Shown: positions 47,273 to 56,034 of the stretch, piece by piece | How positions within the stretch are numbered: the stretch's first letter is position 1 | Layout: the number at the start of each line of letters is the position of its first letter | Assembly (NCBI GenBank): GCA_001897535.1 | Contig: MKTC01000016.1 | Location: 62,958-126,957, forward strand | DNA: 64,000 bases | Direction of reading: 5' to 3' | Source: Bacteroidetes bacterium 37-13 | GTDB lineage: Bacteria; Bacteroidota; Bacteroidia; Chitinophagales; LD1 | Made by a program: the position numbers and the translations under genes | Notes under the pieces: generated by a model | Databases searched by the model: none | Told to the model about the DNA's origin: nothing | What the model saw: the letters and a program-made list of their open reading frames with translations, nothing else

Positions 47273-47317
47273 AAAAAAAAGAGGCTGTTCAAAAATGATT
47301 GAGCAGCCTCTTTTTTT
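47273..47317 (+). terminator. Strong bidirectional-looking terminator after the exported protein
   Basis: An 11-bp G+C-containing stem with one wobble pair (47281-47291 with 47300-47310) is flanked by an A run on the left and seven T residues on the right. Including the flanking A-T pairs the stem is longer still. Confidence 0.85.
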
Positions 47318-47448
47318 ATGTCTTTATCCAAAAATATGCTCCAAAATCATTCGTGCTGCCTATTTATTTATTCAATTTATAGATTATTGACGATAACTAA
47401 GCACACAATGACTTAACCATTTTGTATATTTTTCTAACTTCGTTACTT

Positions 47449-48762
47449 ATGAAAAAAACATGGCTGTGGTTAGGTATTGCAATACTTTCTGTTTCGGCAT
47501 TAGTATTTACTTCCTATAAATATTACGAAAAAGTTGCCGGTGAGCAACTTGCTGAACACAAAATACATAGTAGAGCTACGGAAGTTCAGGAAACAATTAT
47601 TCGCTACGGAATGAATTTAACCGGCTGCCAATTGCTTACATGTGCAGTTGAGCCAAATGAACTTATCACCGATATTTTCTTGAAACACAATATTGCATCA
47701 TCAGTTGCATCATTTGTGATACAAGGCTCGCGCGAAATTTTCAACCCGCGTAAAATGCGTGCAGGAAATAGCTACACAGTTGTGATGCAACCTTCTGATA
47801 GCGGCATGGTGCCTTCAAAACTAATTTATGAGGAAGACAAAGTAAACTATGTAGTTTTTAATTTTGATGATTCCACATACATGTATCGCGGGCAACACAA
47901 AGTGGAAAGAAAAAGACGCGAAGTAAGCGGTACAATTACAAGTTCTCTTTACGAAACTTTAGATGCTAATCAAATCCCTGCATCGTTAGCTGTTCGTATG
48001 TCAGAAATTTTTTCGTGTGCCATAGATTTTTACCGCATTCAATCCAACGATTATTTCAAAATTATTTACGATGAAGATTTTGTGGAAGGAGAAAGCGTTG
48101 GAGTAGGAAAAGTTTACGCTTGTTTGTTTGGCAGCAGCGGCAAAGAATATCAAGCATATTATTTTGAAAAAGACGGCTCTCACGAAGGTGAATTTTATGA
48201 TGAACACGGTGAAAGCATGAAACGTCAGTTTTTAAAATCTCCGCTAAAATTCTTCAGAATAAGTTCCCGATTTGCAAAAGCACGTTTGCACCCGGTAACT
48301 AAAGTTATGAAATCGCATTTAGGAACAGATTATGCAGCACCTTATGGCACACCAATTATGGCAACAGCCGATGGTGTGATTGAAGATGCTCAATTCAAAA
48401 AATTCAATGGGAACTATGTAAAAATTAGGCACAATGGCGAGTTTAAAACGCAATACTTGCACATGAGCAAAATTGCAAAAGGTATTCACAGAGGAGCAAG
48501 AGTAAGACAAGGCGAAGTAATCGGTTATGTAGGAAGCACAGGCTTAGCCACAGGACCTCACGTGTGCTACCGCTTTTGGCGCGCTGGAAAACAAGTAGAT
48601 CCATTTAAACAAAAACTTGCCATTTGCGAACCGCTGCCTGCTAAGTATAAACAAAGCTATTTAAAATCTATTGAACCATTTAAGCAAACACTTGCAACCA
48701 TTAAGGTTGGCAACTCCAGCAAAGAATTAGTAAGTGCAAGTGTATCTTCTTCCCCAAAATAA
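47449..48762 (+). CDS. M23 family metallopeptidase (LytM-type endopeptidase)
   Basis: From the ATG at 47449 the protein has 437 residues; an upstream in-frame TTG would add nine. An N-terminal hydrophobic segment (W-L-W-L-G-I-A-I-L-S-V-S-A-L-V-F) is a signal anchor. The catalytic M23 domain occupies about residues 275-390. Zinc ligands are His290 and Asp294 (H-L-G-T-D) and His371 of H-V-C-Y-R-F; His338 in Y-L-H-M is the catalytic His. The site looks active, although the last motif reads H-V-C-Y rather than the usual H-L-H/D-Y. The middle region is like the OapA/LysM-adjacent region of periplasmic murein hydrolases. Likely role: peptidoglycan cross-link cleavage. Confidence 0.93.
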   Translation: MKKTWLWLGIAILSVSALVFTSYKYYEKVAGEQLAEHKIHSRATEVQETIIRYGMNLTGCQLLTCAVEPNELITDIFLKHNIASSVASFVIQGSREIFNPRKMRAGNSYTVVMQPSDSGMVPSKLIYEEDKVNYVVFNFDDSTYMYRGQHKVERKRREVSGTITSSLYETLDANQIPASLAVRMSEIFSCAIDFYRIQSNDYFKIIYDEDFVEGESVGVGKVYACLFGSSGKEYQAYYFEKDGSHEGEFYDEHGESMKRQFLKSPLKFFRISSRFAKARLHPVTKVMKSHLGTDYAAPYGTPIMATADGVIEDAQFKKFNGNYVKIRHNGEFKTQYLHMSKIAKGIHRGARVRQGEVIGYVGSTGLATGPHVCYRFWRAGKQVDPFKQKLAICEPLPAKYKQSYLKSIEPFKQTLATIKVGNSSKELVSASVSSSPK

Positions 48763-48807
48763 CGTATTGTGAAATGAAAATGTAATTTTGGCACATAAAT
48801 CCTCTAC

Positions 48808-51135
48808 ATGAAGCAAATTTTACTGCTGTGCTTGTCATGGTTATTGCTCTTGCAGTTTGCTACGGCACAAGTAATTTTTTTTGAAGATTTCCAACAGGGC
48901 ATTCCTGCTTCTTTTACTTTAATAAATAACGATAACAAAACTCCGGCATCGCAAGTTTCGTTTGTAAACAATGCGTGGGTTGCACACGAATGGAGCACAC
49001 AAACACACGATACCGCAGCCATTAGCACTTCATGGTATTCGCCTGCTGCGCAAGCTGATGATTGGATGATTACATCGCCAATTCTGCTTTCAGCAAAAGC
49101 TACTTTAAGTTGGAAAGCGGTAGCGCTCGACCCAGATTTTCGCGATGGTTACGAAGTAAGAATTTCAACTTCAGGAAAAAATATAGGTGATTTTACAACC
49201 GTGCTTTTTAGTACAAATGCTGAACAAACCATACTTACCAATCACTCCGCAGACTTGCAAGCTTACACCGGACAAACAGTTTATTTAGCTTTCAGAAATA
49301 ATTCCTACAACAAAAATTTATTGTTGATTGATGATATAAAAATTGAACTAAAACCTCCTTTTGATGCGGCAATTTTATCTTCCGTTTCACCTTCGCGCTA
49401 CACCATTATTCCACGTTCTCAACGAAATGCTTTTCAACCATCGGCAGTGGTTTACAACAATGGTGCCAACAATTTAACCAATGTGAAATTGTTTTGTGTT
49501 GTGCGCAGAAATAGTGTATTGCAAAAAATTGACAGCGGCACGGTTTCATTTTTGGGAAGTGGTTTAGTTTCCACTTTTAATTTCCCTCTATTTACGCCAA
49601 TTGATACAGGTCTTTTTGAGTTGAATTATTTCACACAAATTCAACAAACAGATGGCGATAAAACCAATGATACGCTAAAGCATTTTTTATTAGTAAATGA
49701 TACCGTTTACGCAAGAGATAATGGCAGCATCAACGGCAACATATCTATTGGTGCAAACTATGGCGAGTTCGGAAGTTTCTATGAAATTTTTCATCCTGCC
49801 AAAGCTAATTCTGCTACTGTGTATCTTACTAAACCATCAGTTGGTGCAACCGTAAAATTCAAACTTTATGTATTTGGAAATTCACCACAAGGCATTGTAG
49901 ATTCTACATTTTCTTACACTACAACTTTAAGTGATTCACTAAATGGAAAGTTGCTCACGCTCAATTTTATTTCAAAAATTAAAATGCAAATCGGCAAATA
50001 TCTATTAGCAATTGTGGAGCAGAATGGAGCAAAACTAAATGTGGGTGTTTGCGATGCCATACAAACCAATAGTGTGAATTGGTTTAAGTTTTCCGGCAAT
50101 CCATTTTACCGCTGGGCTTCCGGCAATGAATATGATTCGCTATTGGCAACACAAGCATTCACAAGAGTTTTAGCCATGCGACTGAATATAGAAAATGCTT
50201 GTACTGTTCAGCCAAATTTCGGGATAGTGAACAGGCCAACTTGTACCAACGATGGTGCTTTAACTTCAAACTACAGCAGCGAAAATCCTTCGCCATACAA
50301 ATTTATTTGGAGTACTAACGACAGCACAAAAACTATCAGCAATTTACTTCCGGGTGTTTATTCAATCACAGTTACTGATAATTTTAAATGCCAATTTTCG
50401 CATAGCGATACCATAAAATCTGTACCTATAAAAGTTGCAATGAGCGTGAAAGATGTTGGATGTAAAGGCGGAAACAATGGAGCGGCAACAGCAAATTCTT
50501 CCGGAGGAAATGGAAATTACACCTACACATGGAATACTTCACCTTCGCAAAACAGCAAAACTGCCACTGGCTTAGCACAAGGCATTTACACAGTAACTGT
50601 GAGCGATGGAAGCTGCTCTACAACTGCATTAGCACCTGTGGAGCAACCCAGCACGCTTATGAAAGTAGATGTGGTAGCAAAGGTAAATCCAAGCTCACCA
50701 CAAGCTCAAGATGGCATTATTACTGTGAATGCAAGTAATGGAACTCCGCCATATCAGTACGTTTGGAGCGATAGCATAGTACAGCCGCAATTAAGCGGAA
50801 TAGGCGCAGGAAATTATTGCGTAACTGTAACCGATGCAAGAGATTGCCAAATTGAAAAGTGCGATACTATTGGATTTGGCGTTGGCATAAATGAAGTTTC
50901 AATCAATCATTTCAACATTTATCCTAATCCCGCAAATGATATTGTTACAATAGAAAATAACGCTCAACCACCTTTCTATTTCTTGCTTTGGAACAATGCC
51001 GGAAAATTAGTTTCTAAAATTCGAGTTGAAAGAAATACCGTTTTAGACATAAAAGAATTTGCTGCCGGAATTTACATTGCAGAAATTAAAACAAGCACAG
51101 CAACTGAGCGAAAAAAGATAATCATCGCACGCTAA
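48808..51135 (+). CDS. Surface protein with choice-of-anchor J, SprB-like repeats and T9SS type A sorting domain
   Basis: A 775-residue secreted protein. Signal peptide about 1-20 (ending F-A-T-A-Q). Residues about 22-180 form a cleaved-adhesin/choice-of-anchor-J jelly roll (F-F-E-D-F-Q-Q-G-I-P, W-M-I-T-S-P, T-V-Y-L-A-F-R-N-N). The middle, to about 460, is beta-rich and unassigned. Two SprB-type repeats follow at about 480-540 and 550-610 (F-I-W-S-T-N-D-S-T-K-T-I, L-L-P-G-V-Y-S-I-T-V-T-D; Y-T-W-N-T-S-P), then a third similar unit ending G-N-Y-C-V-T-V-T-D. The last about 80 residues are a type A sorting domain (F-N-I-Y-P-N-P-A-N-D, L-D-I-K-E-F-A-A-G-I-Y). Likely a cell-surface or released adhesin. 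Confidence 0.92.
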   Translation: MKQILLLCLSWLLLLQFATAQVIFFEDFQQGIPASFTLINNDNKTPASQVSFVNNAWVAHEWSTQTHDTAAISTSWYSPAAQADDWMITSPILLSAKATLSWKAVALDPDFRDGYEVRISTSGKNIGDFTTVLFSTNAEQTILTNHSADLQAYTGQTVYLAFRNNSYNKNLLLIDDIKIELKPPFDAAILSSVSPSRYTIIPRSQRNAFQPSAVVYNNGANNLTNVKLFCVVRRNSVLQKIDSGTVSFLGSGLVSTFNFPLFTPIDTGLFELNYFTQIQQTDGDKTNDTLKHFLLVNDTVYARDNGSINGNISIGANYGEFGSFYEIFHPAKANSATVYLTKPSVGATVKFKLYVFGNSPQGIVDSTFSYTTTLSDSLNGKLLTLNFISKIKMQIGKYLLAIVEQNGAKLNVGVCDAIQTNSVNWFKFSGNPFYRWASGNEYDSLLATQAFTRVLAMRLNIENACTVQPNFGIVNRPTCTNDGALTSNYSSENPSPYKFIWSTNDSTKTISNLLPGVYSITVTDNFKCQFSHSDTIKSVPIKVAMSVKDVGCKGGNNGAATANSSGGNGNYTYTWNTSPSQNSKTATGLAQGIYTVTVSDGSCSTTALAPVEQPSTLMKVDVVAKVNPSSPQAQDGIITVNASNGTPPYQYVWSDSIVQPQLSGIGAGNYCVTVTDARDCQIEKCDTIGFGVGINEVSINHFNIYPNPANDIVTIENNAQPPFYFLLWNNAGKLVSKIRVERNTVLDIKEFAAGIYIAEIKTSTATERKKIIIAR

Positions 51136-51818
51136 AACACCAATAAACAATCAGGAATTACATAGTTTAATTTCAGCGTTTCGCTGTCTGAAATAGCAGT
51201 TCCTTTTAGCTGCAATAACTTTAGCATAGGTAAGTTTCCTGCTTTAATATTATTCAACTTTAGTTCCTTATTGTATGTAACGTCTAAGGTTTTTAAATTA
51301 GGAAGTTGCAATACAGCATTTGGCAATGCAGCAAACAAATTATAGCTCAAATCGAGTATCGTTAATTGCGAAAGTTGAGCAAAACTTTCAGGCAAACTTG
51401 AAAATGAATTGTGTGTAAGATTTAGCTTGCTTAGCTTTTTTATTGCAGTAATTTCTTCAGGCAAAACACTCAACTCATTAAATCCAATTTCCAATTCTTC
51501 TAAATTTTGCAACACCGCAATTTCTTTCGGCAATTGCTTTATTTTATTCCCTGTAAGTTGAAGCACTTTTAAGTTTGTGCAACTCAAAATCTGCGAAGGA
51601 AATTCGCTAATCTCATTATCGTTTAAAATTAGTGTTTGCAGTTTGGTAAATTGAGAAAATGCTTGCGGCAAAGCAGAAATATTTTTACCTGAAAGATTAA
51701 GCACCACAACCTTTTCAGGCTGAGCCAATGCACTTGCAAGCGAGTTAAATGTTTGCCCAAAACTTATACTGTTCAATACAAAAAAACAAAGGATAGAACA
51801 ACAAAAAAATGCTTTCAC
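51132..51818 (-). CDS. Exported leucine-rich repeat protein
   Basis: A 228-residue protein with signal peptide about 1-21 (ending S-F-G-Q). Six to seven LRR units of 23 residues follow, with the pattern L-x-x-L-x-L-x-x-N-x-I/L-x-x-L-P (for example L-Q-T-L-I-L-N-D-N-E-I-S-E-F-P, L-K-V-L-Q-L-T-G-N-K-I-K-Q-L-P). No T9SS sorting domain or lipobox is visible, so it may stay in the periplasm; this is unusual for Bacteroidota LRR proteins. Protein-protein interaction is expected. Its ATG overlaps the stop of the PLP enzyme by one base (T-A-A-T-G), and its own stop overlaps that of the adhesin gene. Confidence 0.88.
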   Translation of the reverse strand: MKAFFCCSILCFFVLNSISFGQTFNSLASALAQPEKVVVLNLSGKNISALPQAFSQFTKLQTLILNDNEISEFPSQILSCTNLKVLQLTGNKIKQLPKEIAVLQNLEELEIGFNELSVLPEEITAIKKLSKLNLTHNSFSSLPESFAQLSQLTILDLSYNLFAALPNAVLQLPNLKTLDVTYNKELKLNNIKAGNLPMLKLLQLKGTAISDSETLKLNYVIPDCLLVF

Positions 51819-52969
51819 TATTCTAATGCTTGTTTTAAATCTGCTATTAAATATTCAGCCGATTCTAAACCGCAATATGTTCTAATAATGTTGAAAGGTA
51901 AATAACCTTTGTAACTTTCTGATTGAATGGCTACACAAGCAGGGTAAATTAAAGATTCATAACCGCCCCAACTTACAGCTAATTTAAAAGCTCTCAATTT
52001 ATTTGCAAAAGCTTCAACTTCTTCAACTTTTTCTGCTTTTAAAATAAACGAAAACAATCCTCCACTCCACAGCATTTGCTTCTTTGCTAATTCATATTGT
52101 GGATGCGATTCATGAAAAGGATAAATAACTTTTTCAACACGCGGATGAGCCACTAAAAACTCAATAACTTTTTCTGTTGTTTCAGCTACTTGTTTCATAC
52201 GCACCGGCAAGGTTCGCATTCCTCTCAAAACTAACCAAGAATCGTGCGGAGATATAATGCCACCAATATTTTGTAATCCCGTAGTAAAGATTTTAGCAAT
52301 CAATTCTTTGCTGCCAATAACTCCTCCTGCTACTACATCGCTATGCCCTGCATAATACTTTGTGAGCGAATGCACTTCCAAATCAATTCCCATTTCTATG
52401 CAGCGCTGTCCGAGAGAAGTGCAATAGCTATTGTCAATAATGGTTTTTGCGTTTATCTTTTTTGCAAGTGCTACTACCGCTTTTATATCTTGAAGTTCAA
52501 ACGTGAAAGAGTTTGGACTTTCTATGTAAATAAGTTTTGTATTGGGCTTAACTGCTGCTTCAAAATTTTTGAAATCAGTACCATCTACAAACGTAAATTC
52601 AACACCAAATTTTGCCAGTATCTTGGTTAGTAATTTTTCGGACCATTTGTAAGGATGCTGCTGGCAAATAATATGGTCGCCTGCTGCTACCAAGCTTATT
52701 ACTGCTGCACTTACAGCAGCGCTACCGCTTCCAAAAACTAAAGCATCTTCAGCGCCAGCTAATGCTGCTAATTTCTTACATAAAATATGGGTTGTTGGAT
52801 TTTTTCCTCGCGTATAAAGGCTTATTTTTTGCTCATTGTAAACAGCTTTGCGAAAATCTTCTACACTTGAAAATGCAAAGTTTGAAGACTGAACGAGCGG
52901 TGGCGCAACTGCTCCAAAATAATGTTCATGATCTTCTTCTAATTCATTCAATATTTTTGAAATATCCAT
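51818..52969 (-). CDS. Trans-sulfuration family PLP-dependent enzyme
   Basis: A 383-residue Cys/Met metabolism PLP enzyme (cystathionine gamma-synthase/lyase or methionine gamma-lyase type). Y-T-R-G-K-N-P-T-T (52-60) is the phosphate-binding Tyr/Arg region. F-G-S-G-S-A-A-V is at 79-86, and I-D-N-S-Y-C-T carries the PLP Asp at about 179. The Schiff-base Lys204 lies in H-S-L-T-K-Y-Y-A-G-H-S-D. The family includes several reactions and the specificity cannot be decided by eye. It is followed by the LRR gene and lies close downstream of the sigma-54-type regulator. Confidence 0.92.
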   Translation of the reverse strand: MDISKILNELEEDHEHYFGAVAPPLVQSSNFAFSSVEDFRKAVYNEQKISLYTRGKNPTTHILCKKLAALAGAEDALVFGSGSAAVSAAVISLVAAGDHIICQQHPYKWSEKLLTKILAKFGVEFTFVDGTDFKNFEAAVKPNTKLIYIESPNSFTFELQDIKAVVALAKKINAKTIIDNSYCTSLGQRCIEMGIDLEVHSLTKYYAGHSDVVAGGVIGSKELIAKIFTTGLQNIGGIISPHDSWLVLRGMRTLPVRMKQVAETTEKVIEFLVAHPRVEKVIYPFHESHPQYELAKKQMLWSGGLFSFILKAEKVEEVEAFANKLRAFKLAVSWGGYESLIYPACVAIQSESYKGYLPFNIIRTYCGLESAEYLIADLKQALE

Positions 52970-52978
52970 AACCCTATT

Positions 52979-54334
52979 TTAGTATCGTTTTAAATCATAC
53001 TTCTCTATCTTATTGTATAAGTGGCTGCGTTGAATGTCTAATACTTCAGCAGTTTTAGAAACATTCCATCCAAATTTTTGTAACTTATGTTCAATAAATA
53101 AGCGTTCAATATGTTCTTTAAAATCTTGAAATCTATCAAAGGATTCAAACAAGTCTATTGGTGTATCTTTAGCTTGAGTGTTCGTTACGTAATGGCGCAC
53201 CTCATCTTCAGTAACTTTGTTACCGCTTAAAATCACTAACCGCTCAATCACATTTCGCAATTCGCGAATATTTCCGGTCCAGTTCATCAACTTTAATTCT
53301 TCCAATGCTTTTGGCGTAATTATTTTCTTAGGAATGTTGCTGTCTTCGCAAACTTCTTTCATAAATTTTTCAGCCAACAATGGAATATCATCTCGTCTTT
53401 CGTTCAGCGATGGAACGTGTACAATAATTACACCTAAACGGTGATAAAGGTCTAATCTAAAACGTCCTTCTTCAGCTTCTTTCACCAAATCTTTATTGGT
53501 AGCCGCAATCACGCGCACATCAACCGAAATATCTTTATCGCCACCAACTCTTGTAATTTTTCCTTCTTGCAAAACACGCAAAACTTTTGCTTGTGCGGCA
53601 AGGCTCATATCACCAATTTCGTCTAAGAAAATTGTGCCGCCATTTGCTTGTTCAAACTTCCCAATTCTTGTTTTTATAGCAGAAGTAAACGAGCCTTTTT
53701 CGTGCCCAAAAAGTTCACTTTCAATCAATTCACCCGGCATTGCCGCGCAGTTTATATCTACAAGTGGCGCATTAGCGCGATTGCTTTTTTCGTGAACCCA
53801 GCGCGCCACCAATTCTTTCCCTGTTCCGTTATCGCCTGTAATTAAAACGCGCGCATCGGTTGGTGCAACTCTTTCTATAGTTTCTTTAATTTTTTTAATG
53901 GCAGGTGATTCACCAATAATTTCGCGGGTTTTGCCAACTTTTCGCTTTAAAACTTTTGTTTCAATCTGCAAATTTGCTTTTTCTAAAGCATTGCGAATGG
54001 TAATCAACAAACGGTTTAAATCCGGTGGTTTTGATATAAAATCAAAAGCGCCTTTTTTAGTTGCTTCCACCGCATTTTCTAAAGTTCCGTGTCCGGAAAT
54101 CATTATGAATGGTGTATCAGGCGATTCAGCCACAGCACGCGAAAGTACTTCCATGCCATCCATTTTTGGCATTTTAATATCGCACAGGACCAAGTCGTAA
54201 TCTTGTTCTTGAATCATATTTAAAGCCTTAGCACCATCTTCCGCCTCATCAACAAAATACCCTTCAAATTCTAATATTTCTTTGAGTGTTTTGCGAATAG
54301 CCTTTTCATCATCTGCAATTAAAATACTTGGCAT
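52979..54334 (-). CDS. Sigma-54-dependent response regulator, NtrC/AtoC type
   Basis: A 451-residue regulator with three domains. The receiver (1-120) has its phosphorylation site at Asp52 (L-C-D-I-K-M-P-K-M-D-G), with acidic D8-D9 and Lys102. The AAA+ domain (about 137-375) has Walker A G-D-N-G-T-G-K-E at 167-174, Walker B I-F-L-D-E-I at 235-240 and the arginine region D-L-Y-H-R-L. The sigma-54 contact loop reads G-S-F-T-S-A at 214-219 rather than G-A-F-T-G-A. A Fis-type HTH ends the protein (V-S-K-T-A-E-V-L-D-I-Q-R-S-H-L-Y-N-K-I). No sensor kinase is adjacent. It sits upstream of the PLP enzyme gene. Confidence 0.95.
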   Translation of the reverse strand: MPSILIADDEKAIRKTLKEILEFEGYFVDEAEDGAKALNMIQEQDYDLVLCDIKMPKMDGMEVLSRAVAESPDTPFIMISGHGTLENAVEATKKGAFDFISKPPDLNRLLITIRNALEKANLQIETKVLKRKVGKTREIIGESPAIKKIKETIERVAPTDARVLITGDNGTGKELVARWVHEKSNRANAPLVDINCAAMPGELIESELFGHEKGSFTSAIKTRIGKFEQANGGTIFLDEIGDMSLAAQAKVLRVLQEGKITRVGGDKDISVDVRVIAATNKDLVKEAEEGRFRLDLYHRLGVIIVHVPSLNERRDDIPLLAEKFMKEVCEDSNIPKKIITPKALEELKLMNWTGNIRELRNVIERLVILSGNKVTEDEVRHYVTNTQAKDTPIDLFESFDRFQDFKEHIERLFIEHKLQKFGWNVSKTAEVLDIQRSHLYNKIEKYDLKRY

Positions 54335-54507
54335 AAGTTGGTTGTTTTTCTATTTATTAAAACGCTGCAAAATATCAATTTACAAAAAAAACATAGTAAT
54401 TAAAAGCTAACAGTTTTTCTACACTCAAATTTAGTGTTTTTTTAGCCTTAAAATAAGGCGCATTTACCCACTGAAAATTTTGGATATTTGCCCACAAATC
54501 AACAACT

Positions 54508-56034
54508 TTGAAAGAGCATTTTGATGTTGCAATTATTGGTAGCGGATTGGGCGGATTGCTTTGTGGTGCAATTTTAAGTAAAGAAGGAAAACGCGTTTGC
54601 ATAGTTGAAAAGAATGAGCAAATCGGAGGCAGTCTGCAAACTTTTAAGCACGAAGGTGTAACTTTCGACACTGGCGTTCACTACATTGGAGGCTTAGCGC
54701 CAAAGCAAAATCTTTATTCCATTTTCAATTATGTAGGAATTATAGACCGCTTGAAATTGCATTTTATGGCTGAAGATGGATTTGATGTAACGCTATTTCA
54801 CAACGACCAAAATGAATATCGCTTTGGCATGGGATATGAAAATTTTAGTCGTATTCTGTGCAATGATTTTCCCGAAGAAGAAAAGGCCATAACACAATAC
54901 TGCATTGATATTCAAGAAATTTGTAGAAATTTTCCGCTCTATAATTTAAAAGCTGCTACAACATATTCTAATCTCTCTATTTTTGAAAAAAGTGCCAAGC
55001 AATATTTTGATGAGCTCACAACCAATAAAAAGCTACAAAATGTGCTTGCCGGCAATAACATGTTGTATATTGGAATAGAAGAAAAAACGCCACTTTATGT
55101 TCATGCTTTAGTGGTGAATAGCTATATTGAAAGTGCTGCAAAATGCAAAAACGGTGGCGACCAAATTGCAAAACTTTTAGCCCGAATGATTAAAGAAAAT
55201 GGCGGAAAAGTGCTACGGAAAAAACGTGTAACAAATATTCAAACCAACGAAGGAAAAGTTGAATTTCTACAGTTAGAAGATGGCTCAAAAATTTTTGCCG
55301 ATACTTTCATTTCAAATATTCATCCGGCTCAAACTTTAGAACTCATTCAAGATTCCGCCATAAAATCTCCATACAGAAATAGAATAAAATCTTTAGAAAA
55401 TTCAATTGGAACCTTTGTAATTTATGCAAAGTTAAAGCCCAAAAAAATCGCTTATACCAACCGAAATTACTACTGTTTCACTACCAATGATGTGTGGAAT
55501 ACAACAAAACACAATGAAGAAAACTGGCCACTCACTTATGCTCTATTTTCTGATGAAGATGAAAGCCATCATTCATTTTGCAAAAGTGCTGTGATAATGA
55601 CTTATATGCGATATAACGAACTAAGTGCATGGCACGAAACATACAACACTACTTTGCAAGAAAACAATCGCAGTGAAGATTATCTTGAATTCAAAAAACA
55701 AAAAGCCGAAAAATTATTGAAAGTTGTTGCAAAAAAATTTCCTGAGATAGCTGAAAATATTGAATCTTACTGCACTTCAACTCCGCTCACTTTCCGCGAT
55801 TATATTGGTACAAATGATGGAAGCGCTTATGGAATAATTAAAGACTTTAATGAACCATTAAAAACGCGTATTCTGCCAAGTACAAAAATTTCAAACTTAT
55901 TTTTAACCGGACAAAATGTAAACTTACATGGCATTTTAGGTGTTTCAATTACTGCATTATTCACATGTGGCAATATTCTAGGAATGGAATATTTACTCAA
56001 TAAAATTCACCAAGCAAATGAAACGTGCCATTAA
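54508..56034 (+). CDS. FAD-dependent oxidoreductase, phytoene desaturase/retinol saturase-like
   Basis: A 508-residue flavoprotein. The Rossmann motif G-S-G-L-G-G is at 11-16 with Glu34 closing the strand (I-V-E-K-N), and G-G-S-L-Q-T-F follows. F-D-T-G-V-H-Y-I-G-G (about 53-62) and the C-terminal FAD motif L-F-L-T-G-Q-N-V-N-L-H-G-I-L-G-V match the phytoene dehydrogenase/all-trans-retinol 13,14-reductase group. The start codon is TTG at 54508-54510; the first ATG lies deep inside the FAD domain. The last 17 bases overlap the next gene. Activity on a polyene or fatty lipid chain is inferred. Confidence 0.88.
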   Translation: MKEHFDVAIIGSGLGGLLCGAILSKEGKRVCIVEKNEQIGGSLQTFKHEGVTFDTGVHYIGGLAPKQNLYSIFNYVGIIDRLKLHFMAEDGFDVTLFHNDQNEYRFGMGYENFSRILCNDFPEEEKAITQYCIDIQEICRNFPLYNLKAATTYSNLSIFEKSAKQYFDELTTNKKLQNVLAGNNMLYIGIEEKTPLYVHALVVNSYIESAAKCKNGGDQIAKLLARMIKENGGKVLRKKRVTNIQTNEGKVEFLQLEDGSKIFADTFISNIHPAQTLELIQDSAIKSPYRNRIKSLENSIGTFVIYAKLKPKKIAYTNRNYYCFTTNDVWNTTKHNEENWPLTYALFSDEDESHHSFCKSAVIMTYMRYNELSAWHETYNTTLQENNRSEDYLEFKKQKAEKLLKVVAKKFPEIAENIESYCTSTPLTFRDYIGTNDGSAYGIIKDFNEPLKTRILPSTKISNLFLTGQNVNLHGILGVSITALFTCGNILGMEYLLNKIHQANETCH

